Positions 41,313 to 53,145 of a stretch of DNA of 64,000 nt are shown here, one piece after another. The DNA comes from Sphaerolaimus hirsutus (lineage: Eukaryota; Nematoda; Chromadorea; Monhysterida; Sphaerolaimidae). The stretch covers positions 25,182,787-25,246,786 of the forward strand of contig OZ038457.1 in the NCBI GenBank assembly GCA_964036195.1. Direction: 5' to 3'. The notes beneath the pieces were generated by a model that was not told where the DNA came from, ran no database searches, and saw nothing but the letters and a program-made list of their open reading frames with translations. Both the position numbers and the translations under genes were made by a program. Position 1 is the stretch's first letter, and every line of letters begins with the position of its first letter.

Positions 41313-41814
41313 AAATCAATTGAAACACGATGAAAATTGTCATTTAACAAAAATTCATTCATTTCATATAGCGCAAATTTTTTTTGATTTCTTGAAATGC
41401 ACAAAAACAAAAATACAACAATTTATCTAATGATTCATGGGTTTGCAAGTTCAACGGTTCATCACTATCAGCTTCTGGTAGGTCAGACGCGTCTGATGAA
41501 CCCATTGCACAAAAAAAATTCCATCCATTAGCACCATTTCGTCCATTTTTATGGCAAATTCGATTATCTACAGACGGTCACCTTGAAACCATGCTGGCAC
41601 CATTTTGGCGCCCTTTTAGAGCAGGGCGCCAGGCGCCAAGGGCGCCACAGAAAAAGGGCGCCAAGCGCCAAGGGCGCCATGGCGCCTTTCAGAAAATGGG
41701 CGCCAGGTGCCAGGGGCGCCACAGAAAAAGGGCGCCAAGCGCCAATGGCGCCATGGCGCGGCGCCCTTTGGCGCCCTCAAATGGCGCCAGCGCCATGGCG
41801 CCATTCCATCACTA
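41313..41814 (+). mobile_element. hAT-type MITE with GGCGCCA array, right part
   Basis: Aligns with 58470-58977: the AAATTGTCATTTAACA spacer, then GGCGCCAAG array and terminal ATTCCATCACTA. The left end lies in the gap, so the TSD cannot be checked. Confidence 0.75.
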
Positions 41815-42359
41815 GGCGTAACCACTTTGTACAGGCAGAAAAGACAGAACATTGACAAAAATATTGAAACTGACTCCTTTCGCACAGGTTTTGCGAGTTG
41901 GCCAACTGTTGTTCTAACGAGGCTGCGGCTATATAAATGCTCTCAGCGGTGACAGTTTGCGGACGTAGATGCGCAGTGTCATGTGGACGTAGAATCGCAT
42001 TATGTTTAATTGGCACCACTCCTTTGTCCCTGTTGGGTTTGAATGATAACCTTGTTGTGTAGGCTAAAAGTTAGGCTATTGGGTTGGGTTACCAATAGGG
42101 TTCAAACCGGATCGATTTTCAGGATAAGGATTGGCTTTTCAAATTTTCCGCTCCTAGACAATGGATTCACATGCCCAGTTTCAAAGATCACTGGGCACTA
42201 ACTTAAATTGAATGAAAAAGAAACTCAAAAACTTTAACATGTTTCCACGTTTCTGTGTCTCTCTGTTAAATAAAATAATAAAATAAAAATCCAATAAAAA
42301 ACTCATTTGAGTTTTTAAGTTTTTTGAGAAAAACACAGAAACTCAATGAGTTTCTGCAT
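41815..42359 (+). other. No gene recognised; possible TATA motif
   Basis: Nothing coding that I can support. TATATAAAT at about 41931 in a GC-richer setting could be a core promoter, but no reading frame or splice pattern follows. Low confidence. Confidence 0.25.
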
Positions 42360-42493
42360 TTAATATGTGTACCATATTTCTCTGTGTAAAGGACCCCCGT
42401 GCTCCACACCTGGTATGTTACACAGCTGGATAGCTAGGTTTCGAAAAGATCACCTGATTTGAATTGCTTAAATATTGTGTGTGAGTGGCACAC

Positions 42494-42640
42494 GCTAGGG
42501 TTGGGGAACCGAACCGAACCGAGAATTGAGCACAATTTTAGAACCGAGAATCGAGAACCGGAACCGAAAAAACACTTGAACTGGAACTGAGAACTGGCAC
42601 TTAGACCCGGAACCGAACTAAAGAACCAAAAGAACCAAAA
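42494..42640 (+). repeat. GAACCG-motif array, left end TAGGGTTGGGG
   Basis: Starts TAGGGTTGGGGAACCGAACC and runs as GAACCG/GAGAACCGG repeats. It interrupts sequence like the CCGTATTTCTCC MITE interior (TTTAAATATTGTGTGTGG-like at 42470). Right end lost. Confidence 0.5.
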
Positions 42641-43001
42641 GAAGGATATTGCAAAGTATGCGTCGTGGAATAGTCTGAGCAGAGTATGCAAAGAAAGGGG
42701 GAAGTCATGCAAAATCGAATGGGTAGTAGACACAAATGTGACGCCTATATGCCCGAGAACACTCACATCAAACAAATATGATTGGTTCATGTTACAACAT
42801 GGACTTTCGATTAGGACAAGACAGATAAATTCAAATAACGCTTGGGATTTGTGGACATGCTGCCCCTTCTGCCAGAGGGTGGGTTTTGACTTCTGGCTGA
42901 CAGGGGACCATGTATTAGAAAAATGTGTGTCAGATACAATGATTGCCTGGAGGGCGAAGACGAGGTGCTCATTGAAAAAAGGATGCTGTGCGGAAAGCTG
43001 A
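42641..43001 (+). pseudogene. Non-LTR retrotransposon (LINE) RT C-terminal remnant, candidate
   Basis: One frame stays open for over 100 codons from about 42660 (SWNSLSRVCKERG...) with the motif CPFCQRV...GDHVLEKC near 42860-42927. That is the layout of the zf-RVT zinc finger that follows RT in many LINE-type elements (CxxC then HxLxxC). Many Trp residues support a real coding past. There is no RT core in the window and no start codon in context, so this is at most a 3' fragment. It lies between the GAACCG array and X-R. An alternative is a chance open frame. Confidence 0.35.
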
Positions 43002-43170
43002 GACAAAAAGGCCAAAGTAGATTTTAAGAGTCTCTTAGATACTTCAACCTGCCAATCTGCGAGAGCTACTTTTAGCAGGAAAACATGAGATTTGGATAAA
43101 CATATGTCAGAACTTTGCAGACCATTTTAGGCACTAGTAGGGGTTTTAACCTGTTTTATTCTCACATTAG

Positions 43171-43318
43171 TGTTGTGATGTGTGTTGTGTGGTGATATGC
43201 ACTTGTTCTGAAAGTAGTTTGTGTTCCACTTGGGAACTATTTAATTAAGTGTCAGTGACGTTATCGAGATCGGACCCAACGAATAAACCTCCAAAACATT
43301 CAATCGAACATCTTTTCA
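43171..43318 (+). repeat. 5' LTR of X-R (148 bp)
   Basis: TGTTGTGATG...CATCTTTTCA, followed by a primer-binding-site-like TGGTGGACAACCTGGGG at 43319. Confidence 0.9.
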
Positions 43319-43379
43319 TGGTGGACAACCTGGGGAATAATCACACATTCTTTTGTTGAGAACCCCAGGGGAGGGTGAC

Positions 43380-45820
43380 ATGTCAGGTTCCGATTTGGAA
43401 AGTTTGATTGAAGCGACAAAGAATTTGCATCATACAAGGGCAAACCCTGTGAATGACATTCCTACGTACCCTCCACATTCAGCAGAGTTGCGTTTTGTGG
43501 AGCGTATGAATTTGGATATGGCATGGCACCATCAGGCGCCATCGTGTGTGTCTGAAAATCCAACGGTGCCAGCAGGCGCGCCGGGCAACGTGCCAGTTGT
43601 TGGCGACAACGATTTGGATAGTGGTTTGGTTGCCAATTTGTCGGCTGTGCCTAGGGTTCAAACGATATATCGTATCGAATATCGAATATCGGATATCGAC
43701 CATTTTTTAATATCGAATATCGAATATCGATATTGAAAATTTTGAAAAAATATTGAATATCGAATATCAATATCGAAAATTTTGAAAAAATATCGAATAT
43801 CGATATCGAATATCGACCATTTTTTCGATATATCGAACCTGTATTGTGTCCCCAAATTTACTTTTCATTTTCATTTTGAGATGTTTATGGTTGATCTGAT
43901 GTGCTTATAGTATTGTATTTGATGAGTAAAAGTAGAGTATTTTTAATGTCATTGTTGTTGGAGTGCTAAATTTGAAGCCAGAAAACGCTGATATACTTTT
44001 TTTTGCAACATGCCCTTAAGCAATTAGGTTAGGATGAACTGTAATATCTACCAATTGTTATTTGTCTGATACACTTTGATTCATCATGTTTTTCTTCTAT
44101 TTTCTACCATTGAGTGATGTAAAGCTTGTTAAAATCACTTGCACCATTCAAATTTCAGTAAAGAGATGATTAAACATGTGTGCAACCACATGAAAATACA
44201 ATATGCCACTTGAAATATGCCTTGCTATACCAAAAGCATATCGGAATATCAAATATCGAAAATATAGAAATATCGAATATCGAATATCGACCATTTTTCA
44301 ATATCGAATATCGAATATCGATATCGAGGTTCCATATCGTATCGATATCGAATATCGAGTTTCAGAAAAAAATATCGAATATCGAATATCGATATCGAAA
44401 ATTTTGAAAAAATATCGAATATCGAATATCGATATCGAAAAGTCATATCGTTTGAACCCTAGCTGTGCCTGATTTTGTCCCAAATGGGTCAGCGCCAATG
44501 AGTCCTTGCACTGCCGTTGACCCATCGCTGTTGGGGGATAATCCCTTGGATCTTTCACAAGTGAGCAGGGGGTTGACAGATGATCGAAATGAGGGTACTG
44601 AGTCGGTTTTGGGAAAAGTTCAGTCCACCACAATTTTGGACAGACTGACGCGTTACACGTATTTGGCGGTTCCATTTGCAAAACAAGTGTCCATGAAAGT
44701 TCAAATGGCCAACATTAGTTCGCCTATGAATCCATGTTTTTTGGTGCGGACAGTGGAGTACGTCAACCATGTTGACAAGTTTTTGATACACACAGGATCA
44801 AAGTCCACACCCCCTGTGCCTGTACAGGCAAGTGTGACACCGGAAAATACCCTTTTAGCTGATGTACAAGCGTGTTTGAAATTTGTCAGAAAAATTGTCT
44901 ACCTTGAGCACTGTTTCCAGCGCTACACCTAATTTGACTGGGGACAGGGGGGTGCCCGACAAAGTCGAACAGAAAACAAAAGATCCTTGGATGTTGAAGC
45001 AAATGTTGGCGTTGCCAAACGCATTTGTCTCCAACTTGCGCAGTTTGCAATATTGGTTGGCGATGAAACTGCATGTCCTTGATAAAATTCCGGTGTATAA
45101 GGGAAAAACGGACGTTTTGTCATTTTCAGAATGGTCGCGCTCAGTTTACATGGCCGTACAGTCGGTTCCAACTGAAAAATTAGTGCCACAGTTTTGGCAG
45201 GAAACTTTTGCTACTAAATTAGCTGGCACCGCTTTTAAGGTATTGACCACCATGTTTGAGCCAACCGATTTGGTTGATCATAAAAAAGTGATGGCGGACA
45301 TGTCTCAGATTTTTAAGGATCAGGGCAAAAATTATTCTGCAATCAAATGGGACAATGGAGCCATGGCTAAGGGGGAAAATTTTGTCTATTTTTACTTGAG
45401 ACTTTTGTCGAAAATGCCCATGGAGTTGAAAGAGAGTGTCGTGTCAGTTTTGACAAAAAATGTATTGATCAGTTGGTCCCGGTATAAATTTGGGCACGGT
45501 ATGACGTTAATAGGTTTGACCGATACGCTCTGGCTAATTTTCATGGTCGGTTTCAGAAAACTGACACGCCCATGAGCCAGGTGGTGCAGTTGTTGGATGA
45601 GTACTTTCATACTGTCAAAAAAAGCCCATTGTGGCTGCGGCCCCTGCCACAAAAACCCAACAAGCATGTACTTCTGTGCGAAATATGTTCCGTGATTCCG
45701 TGGCCGACCCGTGGTGCCCCCGGTTGGCGCATGTAGGACATCGGGCTAGCCAGTGCCGGTTATCGCAACGTGAAAATTCCGGGCAGGTGCCTTATGCACA
45801 ACAGCCTTTTGCACAATAAC
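43380..45820 (+). pseudogene. gag remnant of X-R, split by a MITE
   Basis: ATG at 43380. The frame runs to 43651, is interrupted by the TCGATA MITE, and resumes at 44470. CAA is kept where X-L has TAA. A 2-base loss near 44880 shifts the frame at the point where X-L instead has a TGA. The capsid-like domain (about 45075-45470) is in better state than in X-L, with PVYKGKTDVLSFSEWSRSVY typical of retrotransposon Gag. The knuckle near 45714-45756 again lacks its second cysteine (CPRLAHVGH...C), so this loss predates the split of the two copies. Frame changes near 45440 and 45625 finish the decay. Confidence 0.75.
43652..44461 (+). mobile_element. hAT-type MITE with TCGATA array in X-R gag (810 bp)
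   Basis: TIRs TAGGGTTCAAACGATAT and ATATCGTTTGAACCCTA; TSD GCTGTGCC at 43644-43651 and 44462-44469. X-L has one GCTGTGCC at the same place. The interior is two TCGATA arrays around a unique core also found, inverted, in 33962-35076. Confidence 0.95.
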
Positions 45821-46002
45821 CTTTTGCACAACAAAATACCCAATTGACACCTAGGTCTGAGGGTTTTGGTAAAGTGAAACGTTTTGGTCCAGGAACCACA
45901 CATAATTTGACTTTGCCGAAGCCATTTGCTCAGGCAAGGGTAGCTAAAGAAGTTGAATGTGCAGAAAGCGACGCAGCTTAGGTAACTCAAGTTGATGACG
46001 AA

Positions 46003-46992
46003 GTGCAACCGGAAGGTCGATTCGATCCTGTGCATGAAGTCGACAACTATTACGAAAACTATTGCAACGAGTTTAGGCACCGTCTCATGGAGATGTTTGA
46101 CCAGAATCCTGGTCAGTTTGACCAGTGGTCACAATCTAAAATTGTGCAGCAGAAGCTTGCAATGGCACAGAAACCTACCATGCGGACGTCACAGAGTTTT
46201 TTGCAGACATCTTTGAACAGAAAACCGATGAGTGAAATTCTTTTGGATAAAAATGTCAAACATTCAAAAGTGACATCTGATACTAGTCTTTGTGATGTTT
46301 TGTTCAGAAATAAATCTTCCAGTTTATGCACTGTTTCAGTTGTTGGAAGAAATCAACCTTTGTGTATTAGGGTAGCACCTGCAAATGGACCACAAGTTCA
46401 TGAGAAAGTAAAAATTGAAGGAATTCCGTGTATGGTGTTATTAGACTCAGGGTGTACAAGGACAATTATGCCTTTAAGTTTTTTGAATAAATTGTTGGAC
46501 AGTTTAAATTATGACTTGAGTCAACACTTGACGGCTTCACAAGTTACTTTGCACATGGTTAGTGGAGAGACAAAAGTAGGTGCACTGAAAGAGATAAAAT
46601 TGCATGTTGAATACACATATTCAATTGATCATGTTTCCAGGAAAGTGCTTTCGACATTTCTAGTGAATACCGTAGATGGTGCTTTGGATGAAATATTACT
46701 CAGCACTGACATAAAAAAACATGAAATTTGAAATTGACATGGGTTATTCCACTCGCTTTAGACAAAAACGTTTCATTTAAATTGCCAGAAAATCCTTCTT
46801 TGGCAGGACAAATTAAGCAAAACAAATTCAATTTCAAAAAATTAATGACTGATCAAGTGATTTCAAGTAAAGAGATTTTTATTCCTTCAAATTCTGTGTT
46901 TACTCTAGCTGTGAAAATACCCAAGAAACCTCAAGGGGTATTGGAGGGTATTTGGAAGAACGCTTTTGTGTATTTGTTGGGCCATTCGCCAT
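46003..46992 (+). pseudogene. X-R linker and aspartic protease region
   Basis: An open frame from 46003 to 46731 holds the linker and a retropepsin-like domain: LLDSGCT at about 46440 (catalytic Asp codon 46444-46446) and ILLSTD near 46690. Cys replaces the usual Ala in DSGAT. One extra A in a run near 46715 shifts the frame relative to X-L. The next frame carries the linker (SNSVFTLAVKIPKKPQG). At about 46981 it passes straight into RNase H, so RT is deleted. It would process the polyprotein if intact. Confidence 0.7.
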
Positions 46993-47198
46993 TAGGCAGA
47001 TTTTATTGAAGGCCAGAAATTAACTGTTACACAAATAATTCAGGAATACAACAGGTGTTACACAGCCCGGCACACAGTAAATTAGAAAGATGGGCTAGAT
47101 TAATAAGTGATAAGGTAACCGAGTTTATTCACAAACCCGGCAGTATGAACAAAGTTGCGGACTTGTTGTCTTGTAATCCAATTGATGAGCCACAATTC
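46978..47198 (+). pseudogene. X-R RNase H end
   Basis: WAIRH...DFIEGQKLTV then HSPAHSKLERWARLISDK and FIHKPGSMNKVADLLS, the usual end of Ty3/Gypsy RNase H. A missing T near 47030 relative to X-L (TGTTACAC for TGTTTACAC) shifts the frame. This copy shows the site where BEL C entered X-L. Confidence 0.75.
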
Positions 47199-47213
47199 GG
47201 GGGGGGGGGGGGG
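47199..47213 (+). repeat. G15 tract between RNase H and integrase (X-R)
   Basis: Fifteen G against eleven in X-L. Confidence 0.8.
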
Positions 47214-48503
47214 ATGAATTGCGTGTCACTACAAATATTGTGCAAGGGATGGCAGCCAAGGGCAGTTTACAAACTGGTGTTGATAGTCAACAGAACAATC
47301 AGATATTTAGTTGGTTGCAAATTCAACAAGAAGACCCTGAATTATCTAAATATATTTCTGATTTAGAAAATGATAATGATGCAGTTCATGACGCAATGTT
47401 GATCGAGGGTGTGTTGTATTTCAAGGCACAAATAACTCCCACACATTATGCGATTTGGCCACCATGTACTTGGCAACAAGCTTGTTTAGCACAAGCGCAC
47501 ATGGGAGTGTATGCGAGCCATTGCGGGCAACAACACACACTTCATTTGCTGTGCGAATATTTTGTGTGGCCATGTATGAAAAACGACATTTTGCAATATT
47601 GTGAAGCATGTTCACATTGTTTACAGTATAAATCGCATAGGTTACATCCTGTTCCATTGGGTTCTGTGGATACGCCATCTCAGCCTTTTGAAGTGCTGCA
47701 TTTTGATACACTGCAACTTGAAACTAGTAACCCAAAATCAAAAGTTTTGGTGGCGGTGGATCCCTTGACTAGGTATACAATTGCTGTACCTGTGGCTTTT
47801 TTGCATGCCATGACTGTGGCAAAGGCGATTTTACGCTTGGTATTTTATGTTTTTGGTGCACCGAGATTAATTGTGATGGACAATGGGACAGAATTTTGTA
47901 ATTCTGAAATTGCCACCTTGTGTTCAAATTTTGGTGTTAAGCACTCACCTGTGAGGACAAGGACACCTAGGAATCTACAAGCTAATGGCTTGGTGGAGCG
48001 GACCAATCAACAATTACGTTTGATGATTGGTGCATGCATGAATGATTTTTCTGGGCAGACGTGGAAGAATTTGCTTCCTTTGGCAGTGTTACGTCATAAT
48101 ATGGGCATGAATAAGACAACTGGATGTTGTCCATTTTTCTTGGTACATGGGTTTTTGCCTCACTGGAACATGTTTTTTACAGCAGCAAGGTCGATAAGTC
48201 CATTTCTTGCTCATGCTTTGGCGAAACAACGTAGTGATCAAAATAGAGCAAAATACAAATGGTATTTTGATAAAGATAATCCTGTTCTTAATTAAGAAGG
48301 AAATTCTGTTATGGTGAAAACATTTCATACAGATAAATTTTTACCCAAGTTCACTGGTCCTTACATTGTTTCACAAGTAAGCGGGCCAAATATTGTTTTG
48401 AAGCATGACACTGAGGATGGACATTTTACAATTCCTCCATGCCAACTGAGGATGGACATTTTACAATTCCTCCGTGCCATGTTTGGAAGCTCGCACATAA
48501 GTG
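47214..48503 (+). pseudogene. X-R Ty3/Gypsy-type integrase
   Basis: Open from about 47214 to a TAA at 48293-48295. It has the HHCC finger (HMGVYASHCG near 47500; CEACSHC near 47600), Asp in LHFDTLQ near 47704, MDNGTEF near 47880 (Met for Thr before the second Asp), and Glu in NGLVERTNQ near 47995. The frame stops where CTTAATTAAG replaces CTTATTAAAG of X-L. The GPY motif follows in a new frame near 48350, and a 35-bp tandem duplication (48411-48445 repeated from 48446) shifts the frame again. This copy does not have the X-L frameshift near 31173, so the two copies decayed independently. Confidence 0.82.
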
Positions 48504-48782
48504 AGCTTCCCGCTATGAACACATTTAGACAACGTTGTTACCAGTCACAATGAAGAGCAAGAAAAAGTGTTTGCAAACTTTAAACAACATCTGGATTACA
48601 AATACACAAAAATAAAAAATATGTCTTTGTTGAATATGTATGGTCATACATCTCCGGCATGCAGTTTGTAGGGCTGACTGGAGGCCAGGTCTGTCTTAGT
48701 TTGCTGTTTTTTTTTGTGCATTTGAGGGTGTTCGGTGTTTGGAGTAGTGTTTGATGTTGAGTGTTTGTGTTTTTTTGCGCAG

Positions 48783-49508
48783 CAACATCAAGCTGTGGTG
48801 TCGTTTTACAAAGGGACTTTCATCCCTGTACAACCGGTGCCCCAAAATCTGGGTTCACATACTTTTTCGCATGCTGGTTATCGCAAGCACCCATGTGTTG
48901 AGGTATGCATGATGTTTTCTTTTTTGTTGTTACTTTTTTGGTGTTTGAGTTGTGTGGTTTAGTTGAAAAATTATTAGTTTTTGTTTTATTCAGCCATCTC
49001 CGAGGGTTGATTTGACTAAATCTGTCAAAATGGATGTGGCAGGTTCCCAAACCTGACGAAATAAGGGTCAATGTCACGAGAGATGGTCAGAATCGTGGTA
49101 GTCAGGATGATTTGACTGGAAAAACTAAGGTGAATTAATTTTGATCAAAAATTTGATAAACACTTTGTGGATTTTTATTCACTTGGTGTTTAATTTGCGT
49201 AGATGGAGTTGGTCACCCGAGTGGTGCAGTTAGAGCGGCAGTTGAAATGGCGTCAGTCTTTGGTGGCGCACGCGGAGCCTCCATCTGTGCCACTTGTCGG
49301 CAAAGGCCCAAAGATAACACTGGCGCAAAAGTTTGATAAATTCCGCACGAATTTGGTGACTCAAGTTAAAGCCCTCCAGATGGCAAATGTTGAATTGGGT
49401 ACTAAGTTGGAGGGTGCATTGAAAGAGATTGATGATTTGAAGATCAAGGTGTCCTCATTGGAGGATACAATTAGGTTAATTTTTGATCAAAAATTTGAAA
49501 ATTTTTGA
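48783..49508 (+). pseudogene. Accessory region of X-R, frameshifted
   Basis: Same three exon-like blocks as X-L: 48783-48902, 48994-49129 and 49203-49508, with the same CAG/TAG acceptors and GTATGC/GTGAAT donors. Block 1 (40 codons) and block 3 (101 codons) are open and conserved, with mostly replacement-neutral changes. Block 2 has one extra G near 49043 (GTGGCAGGTTCC against GTGGCGGTTCC) that causes a stop. So the left copy is the better preserved version. The acidic candidate fourth block (after TTCTTTGCAG, about 49791-49899) is also conserved in frame. Confidence 0.4.
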
Positions 49509-49935
49509 TTTGAGTGTTCTTTAATGGAAAATTTGTTTTTAAACACTTTGTGGGTGTTGAAAAAGTTGGAGAAGGTTATTTAAAAAGCCTACATTTGAAA
49601 ACTCTTTGACGAGTTCTCTGTAAAAAGCTCTGTAAAAAGTTTGGAAGTTCTTTAATGAATTTGTCATTTTTTGATGGGTTCACCAGTTCTGGAGACTTCA
49701 TTTTTTCAAATGTCATGAATTTGCACACATCGTAGCAAAAACGAGGCTTCTTCACGCAACGCAAGAGCTTCGTCCAGTAGTTCTTTGCAGTTGTCTGAGG
49801 CATCGACGGCACCTTCAACTGGGACACCACCGAATGCAGGAGATAAGAGAAAAGTTTTGATTGATGATTTGCTCCCTGAGCAGGAGGAAATGGAGTAGGG
49901 GTGGTGTTTTTTGGCAAATGTTGAAGGGGGCAGCA

Positions 49936-50083
49936 TGTTGTGATGTGTGTTGTGTGGTGATATGCACTTGTTCTGAAAGTAGTTTGTGTTCCACTTGGGA
50001 ACTATTTAATTAAGTGTCAGTGGCGTTATCGAGATCGGACCCAACGAATAAACCTTCAAAACATTCAATCGAACATCTTTTCA
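49936..50083 (+). repeat. 3' LTR of X-R (148 bp)
   Basis: Pairs with 43171-43318; preceded by the polypurine tract at 49923-49935 and followed by TTAG. Confidence 0.9.
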
Positions 50084-50627
50084 TTAGCTCAGTTTACTAG
50101 CAGTAGTCACTTTGCGGGCTATGGCCCATCATTCTCCAATGTCTACCTGTTTCTCTTGCCAATATATTTCCCCCTACCGAAGGCTCGCGTAGAGCAAAGA
50201 AGGTGGATTGGGGGGCAGATTGCTGGCTCTTTACTGTCGAGATGTCATGGTATGATCTTTTGGTAAACCGGTGAACAACATGATACTCTCTGATTAGTGA
50301 AACTACGAGTACATAACTTCACTTTGATCTCACTTCTGGACTAATTAAACAAACTCGAAACTGCTCTGAATCGATATAATGTTGTTAATGCGTAATTTCA
50401 TTCACGTAAACGCTTAGTGGCACAGGGAACTGCTTACGTCGCGGTTCCATATGTGCCACGTTATCATGTTTTTACTACGTATTACAATTTCATTCCATTC
50501 ATTTGAATGTATGGTTGGTCGCCTTAGATTTTGTTTCGCCTGTTTTAGTTGTTGGTGCATGCCGCTTTTAATGTATCGCGTGTTAGTTAGACTGACGCTG
50601 TGTTATTTTTACTTTTGTATTTTTGTA
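50084..50627 (+). other. Segment beyond X-R, no gene recognised
   Basis: Right-copy counterpart of 33411-33953. Confidence 0.5.
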
Positions 50628-50635
50628 CTTTGTAC

Positions 50636-51751
50636 TAGGGTTCAAATGATATGACTTTACGATATCGATATTCAATATTCGATATTTTTTCAAAATGTTT
50701 GATATCGATATTCGATATTCGATATTTTTTTCTGAAACTCGATATTCGATATAGATACGATATGGAACCTCGATATCGATATTCAATATTTGATATTGAA
50801 AAATGGTCGATATTCGATATTCAATATTTCGATATTTTCTATATTTGATATTGGGATATGCTTTTGGTATAGCAAGGCATATATCAAGTGGCAAATTGTA
50901 TTTTCATGTGGTTGCACACATGTTTAATCATCTCTTTACTGAAATTTGAATGGTACAAGTAGGGTTCAAACAATATGACTTTTCAATATCGATATTCAAT
51001 ATTCGATATTTTTTCAAAATGTTCCATATCGATATTTGATATTCGATATATTTTTTCTGAAACTTGATATTCGATATCGATACGATATGGAACATCAATA
51101 TTGATATTCAATATTCGATATTGAATAATGGTCGATATTCGATATTTCGATATTTTCGATATTCGATATTGGGATATGCTTTTGGTATAGCAAGGCATAT
51201 TTCAAGTGGCATATTGTATTTTCATGTGGTTGCATACATGTTTAATCATCTGTTTACTGAAATTTGAATGGTATAAGTGATTTTTTAACAAGCTTTACAT
51301 CACTCAATGGTAGACAATAGAAGAAAAACATGATGAATCAAAGTGTATCAGACAAAAAACAATTGGTACATATTACAGTTCATCCTAACCTAATTGCTTA
51401 AGGGCATGTTGCAAAAAAAAGTATATCAGCGTTTTCTGGCTTCAAATTTAGCACTCCAATAACAATGACATTATAAATACTGTACTTTTACTCATCAAAT
51501 ACAATTCTATAAGCACATCAGATCAACCATAAACATCTCAAAATGAAAATGAAAAGTAAATTTGGGGACACAATACAGGTTTGATATATTGAAAAATGGT
51601 CAATATTCGATATCGATATTTGATATTTTTTCATGATTGTCAATATCGATATTCGATATTCGATATTTTTTCAAAATTTTCGATATCGATATTTGATATT
51701 CGATATTAAAAAATGGTCGATGACGATATCCGATATTCAATATTCATTTCA
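50636..51751 (+). mobile_element. hAT-type MITE with TCGATA array (right)
   Basis: TSD CTTTGTAC at 50628-50635 and 51752-51759. The left TIR is intact here (TAGGGTTCAAATGA), the right one decayed. Counterpart of 33962-35076. Confidence 0.82.
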
Positions 51752-51759
51752 CTTTGTAC

Positions 51760-52401
51760 CCTTCTGCCTTGCAAAGACTGAGTGGTATATGAAGAATTGA
51801 ATTGAATTGAACTGAAATTTTATACTATAATCGGCGGCCATCCCCCCCTTCCCAGGTGAGAGTAGGAAGATGCATGGAAATGTAACTTCCAGCATCAATT
51901 TTTAGGTTGATTTGTAAAAATTTTGTGCGCAAGCGCGCAATTCTTGCTTCATTTAACTGGTGATTTCATCTCACCGGTCGCGCAGCCTCATGTGTTCACG
52001 ATCCTGCCTAAAATGTGTATATGTATGTAAAATACATATACAGCAGTCTGTGGGGGGGTCTGTGCCAGTGCTCATGTAAACCTGGTGCACATGTAGGCAC
52101 ATTTTCCCACATTTTTCAATCACACTGATATTTTAGAAGTACATTGGTAATGATACTGTTAATTCTCTATAAAATACAGTGAGTTGGGTGCCAGTCTCTC
52201 TATATGTACATGTATTTACATACATATCAGAGATTTTTGGCACCAATGCCAATGGCACCAGCGCCATGATGCCATTTCGTCACCATGTAGGTAAACTTTT
52301 AGGGCGGGTGGCTGAATCCTCCTCCCGTACACCAGGCTCAGTAAACAAACAGACACCATGCTCAAAAATCCTGGATATGTACCTGGCCCACGAAGCAAGG
52401 G
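51760..52401 (+). mobile_element. Decayed relative of the 414-bp MITE (right)
   Basis: Counterpart of 35085-35726; its end reads TCAAAAATCCTGGATATGTACCTG, closer to the B integrase MITE end than the left copy. Confidence 0.5.
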
Positions 52402-52409
52402 GTCTACAT

Positions 52410-53017
52410 TAGGGTGTCAAATTACCTTTTTCCGTTTTCTGTTTCTGTTTTCCATTCTGTTTTGCAGCCGCTGAAATTTTTTTTCCGTTTTCTGTTCTGT
52501 TTTCCGGCCACTTTTCTTTCCGTTTCCGTTTTTCCGGCTCATTTTCCATTTTCCAGCTAAATGTTCAGTTTTTCCACCTTTTTCTGTTTTCCGCCTCCAT
52601 CTCCAGTTTTTCTGCTTTTTTTCATTTTTCTGCCTCATTTTACCTTTTTCTGGCTCAACTTTCTGTTTTCTGTTCCAGCCAAACTGGTAAACATTCACGC
52701 AGATTGTCAATTATGAAAATTTTGTCTGTTTCCAGTTAAATTTATGCAAATTTTTTTTACTTCCAACAAAATTTCAGCAAATCTTATCCATTTTCTAGCA
52801 AAATTTCTGCAAATTTTTCCATTTCCGGCAAATTTCATTTTTCCTTTTCCATTTTTCCGTCCCCTTTTTCTGTTTTCCGGCTGCTGAAATTTTTTTCCGT
52901 TTCCGTTTCCGTTTTCCACCAAGTGCAATTTTTTTCCCGTTTTCCGTTCCGTTTTCCAGCTGCTGAAATTTTTTTTCCGGTTCCGTTTTCTGTAAAAAAA
53001 ATTTTTTTGACACCCTA
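52410..53017 (+). mobile_element. hAT-type MITE with TTTTCCG array (right, 608 bp)
   Basis: TSD GTCTACAT at 52402-52409 and GTCTACAG at 53018-53025. About 40 bp longer than the left counterpart through motif-number change. Confidence 0.9.
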
Positions 53018-53145
53018 GTCTACAGGCGCACTGGGTTTACATGCGCACCGAGTTTTGGCCGTCTGAGGCACCTACACCAACGCTAATGGCGCCATGGCGT
53101 GGCGCTTATGAATGGCGCGAGCGCCATGACACCATTCCGCCACTA

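Larger units (their letters stand above)
43171..50083 (+). mobile_element. Ty3/Gypsy-like element X-R (uninterrupted by BEL)
   Basis: LTRs 43171-43318 and 49936-50083 (148 bp each), flanked by TTAG on both sides. It is 6913 bp, including an 818-bp hAT MITE insertion with its TSD. It keeps the protease active site that X-L lost, but also lacks RT. It supplies the empty sites for BEL B and C. Confidence 0.9.

Noticed and set aside
41931..41939. Host promoter with TATATAAAT
   Set aside because: No transcript unit or reading frame follows; kept only as a note.
43643..43652. A 9-bp TSD (GCTGTGCCT) for the X-R MITE
   Set aside because: Placing the terminal T inside the element gives perfect TAGGG...CCCTA ends and an 8-bp TSD, matching the copy at 62373.
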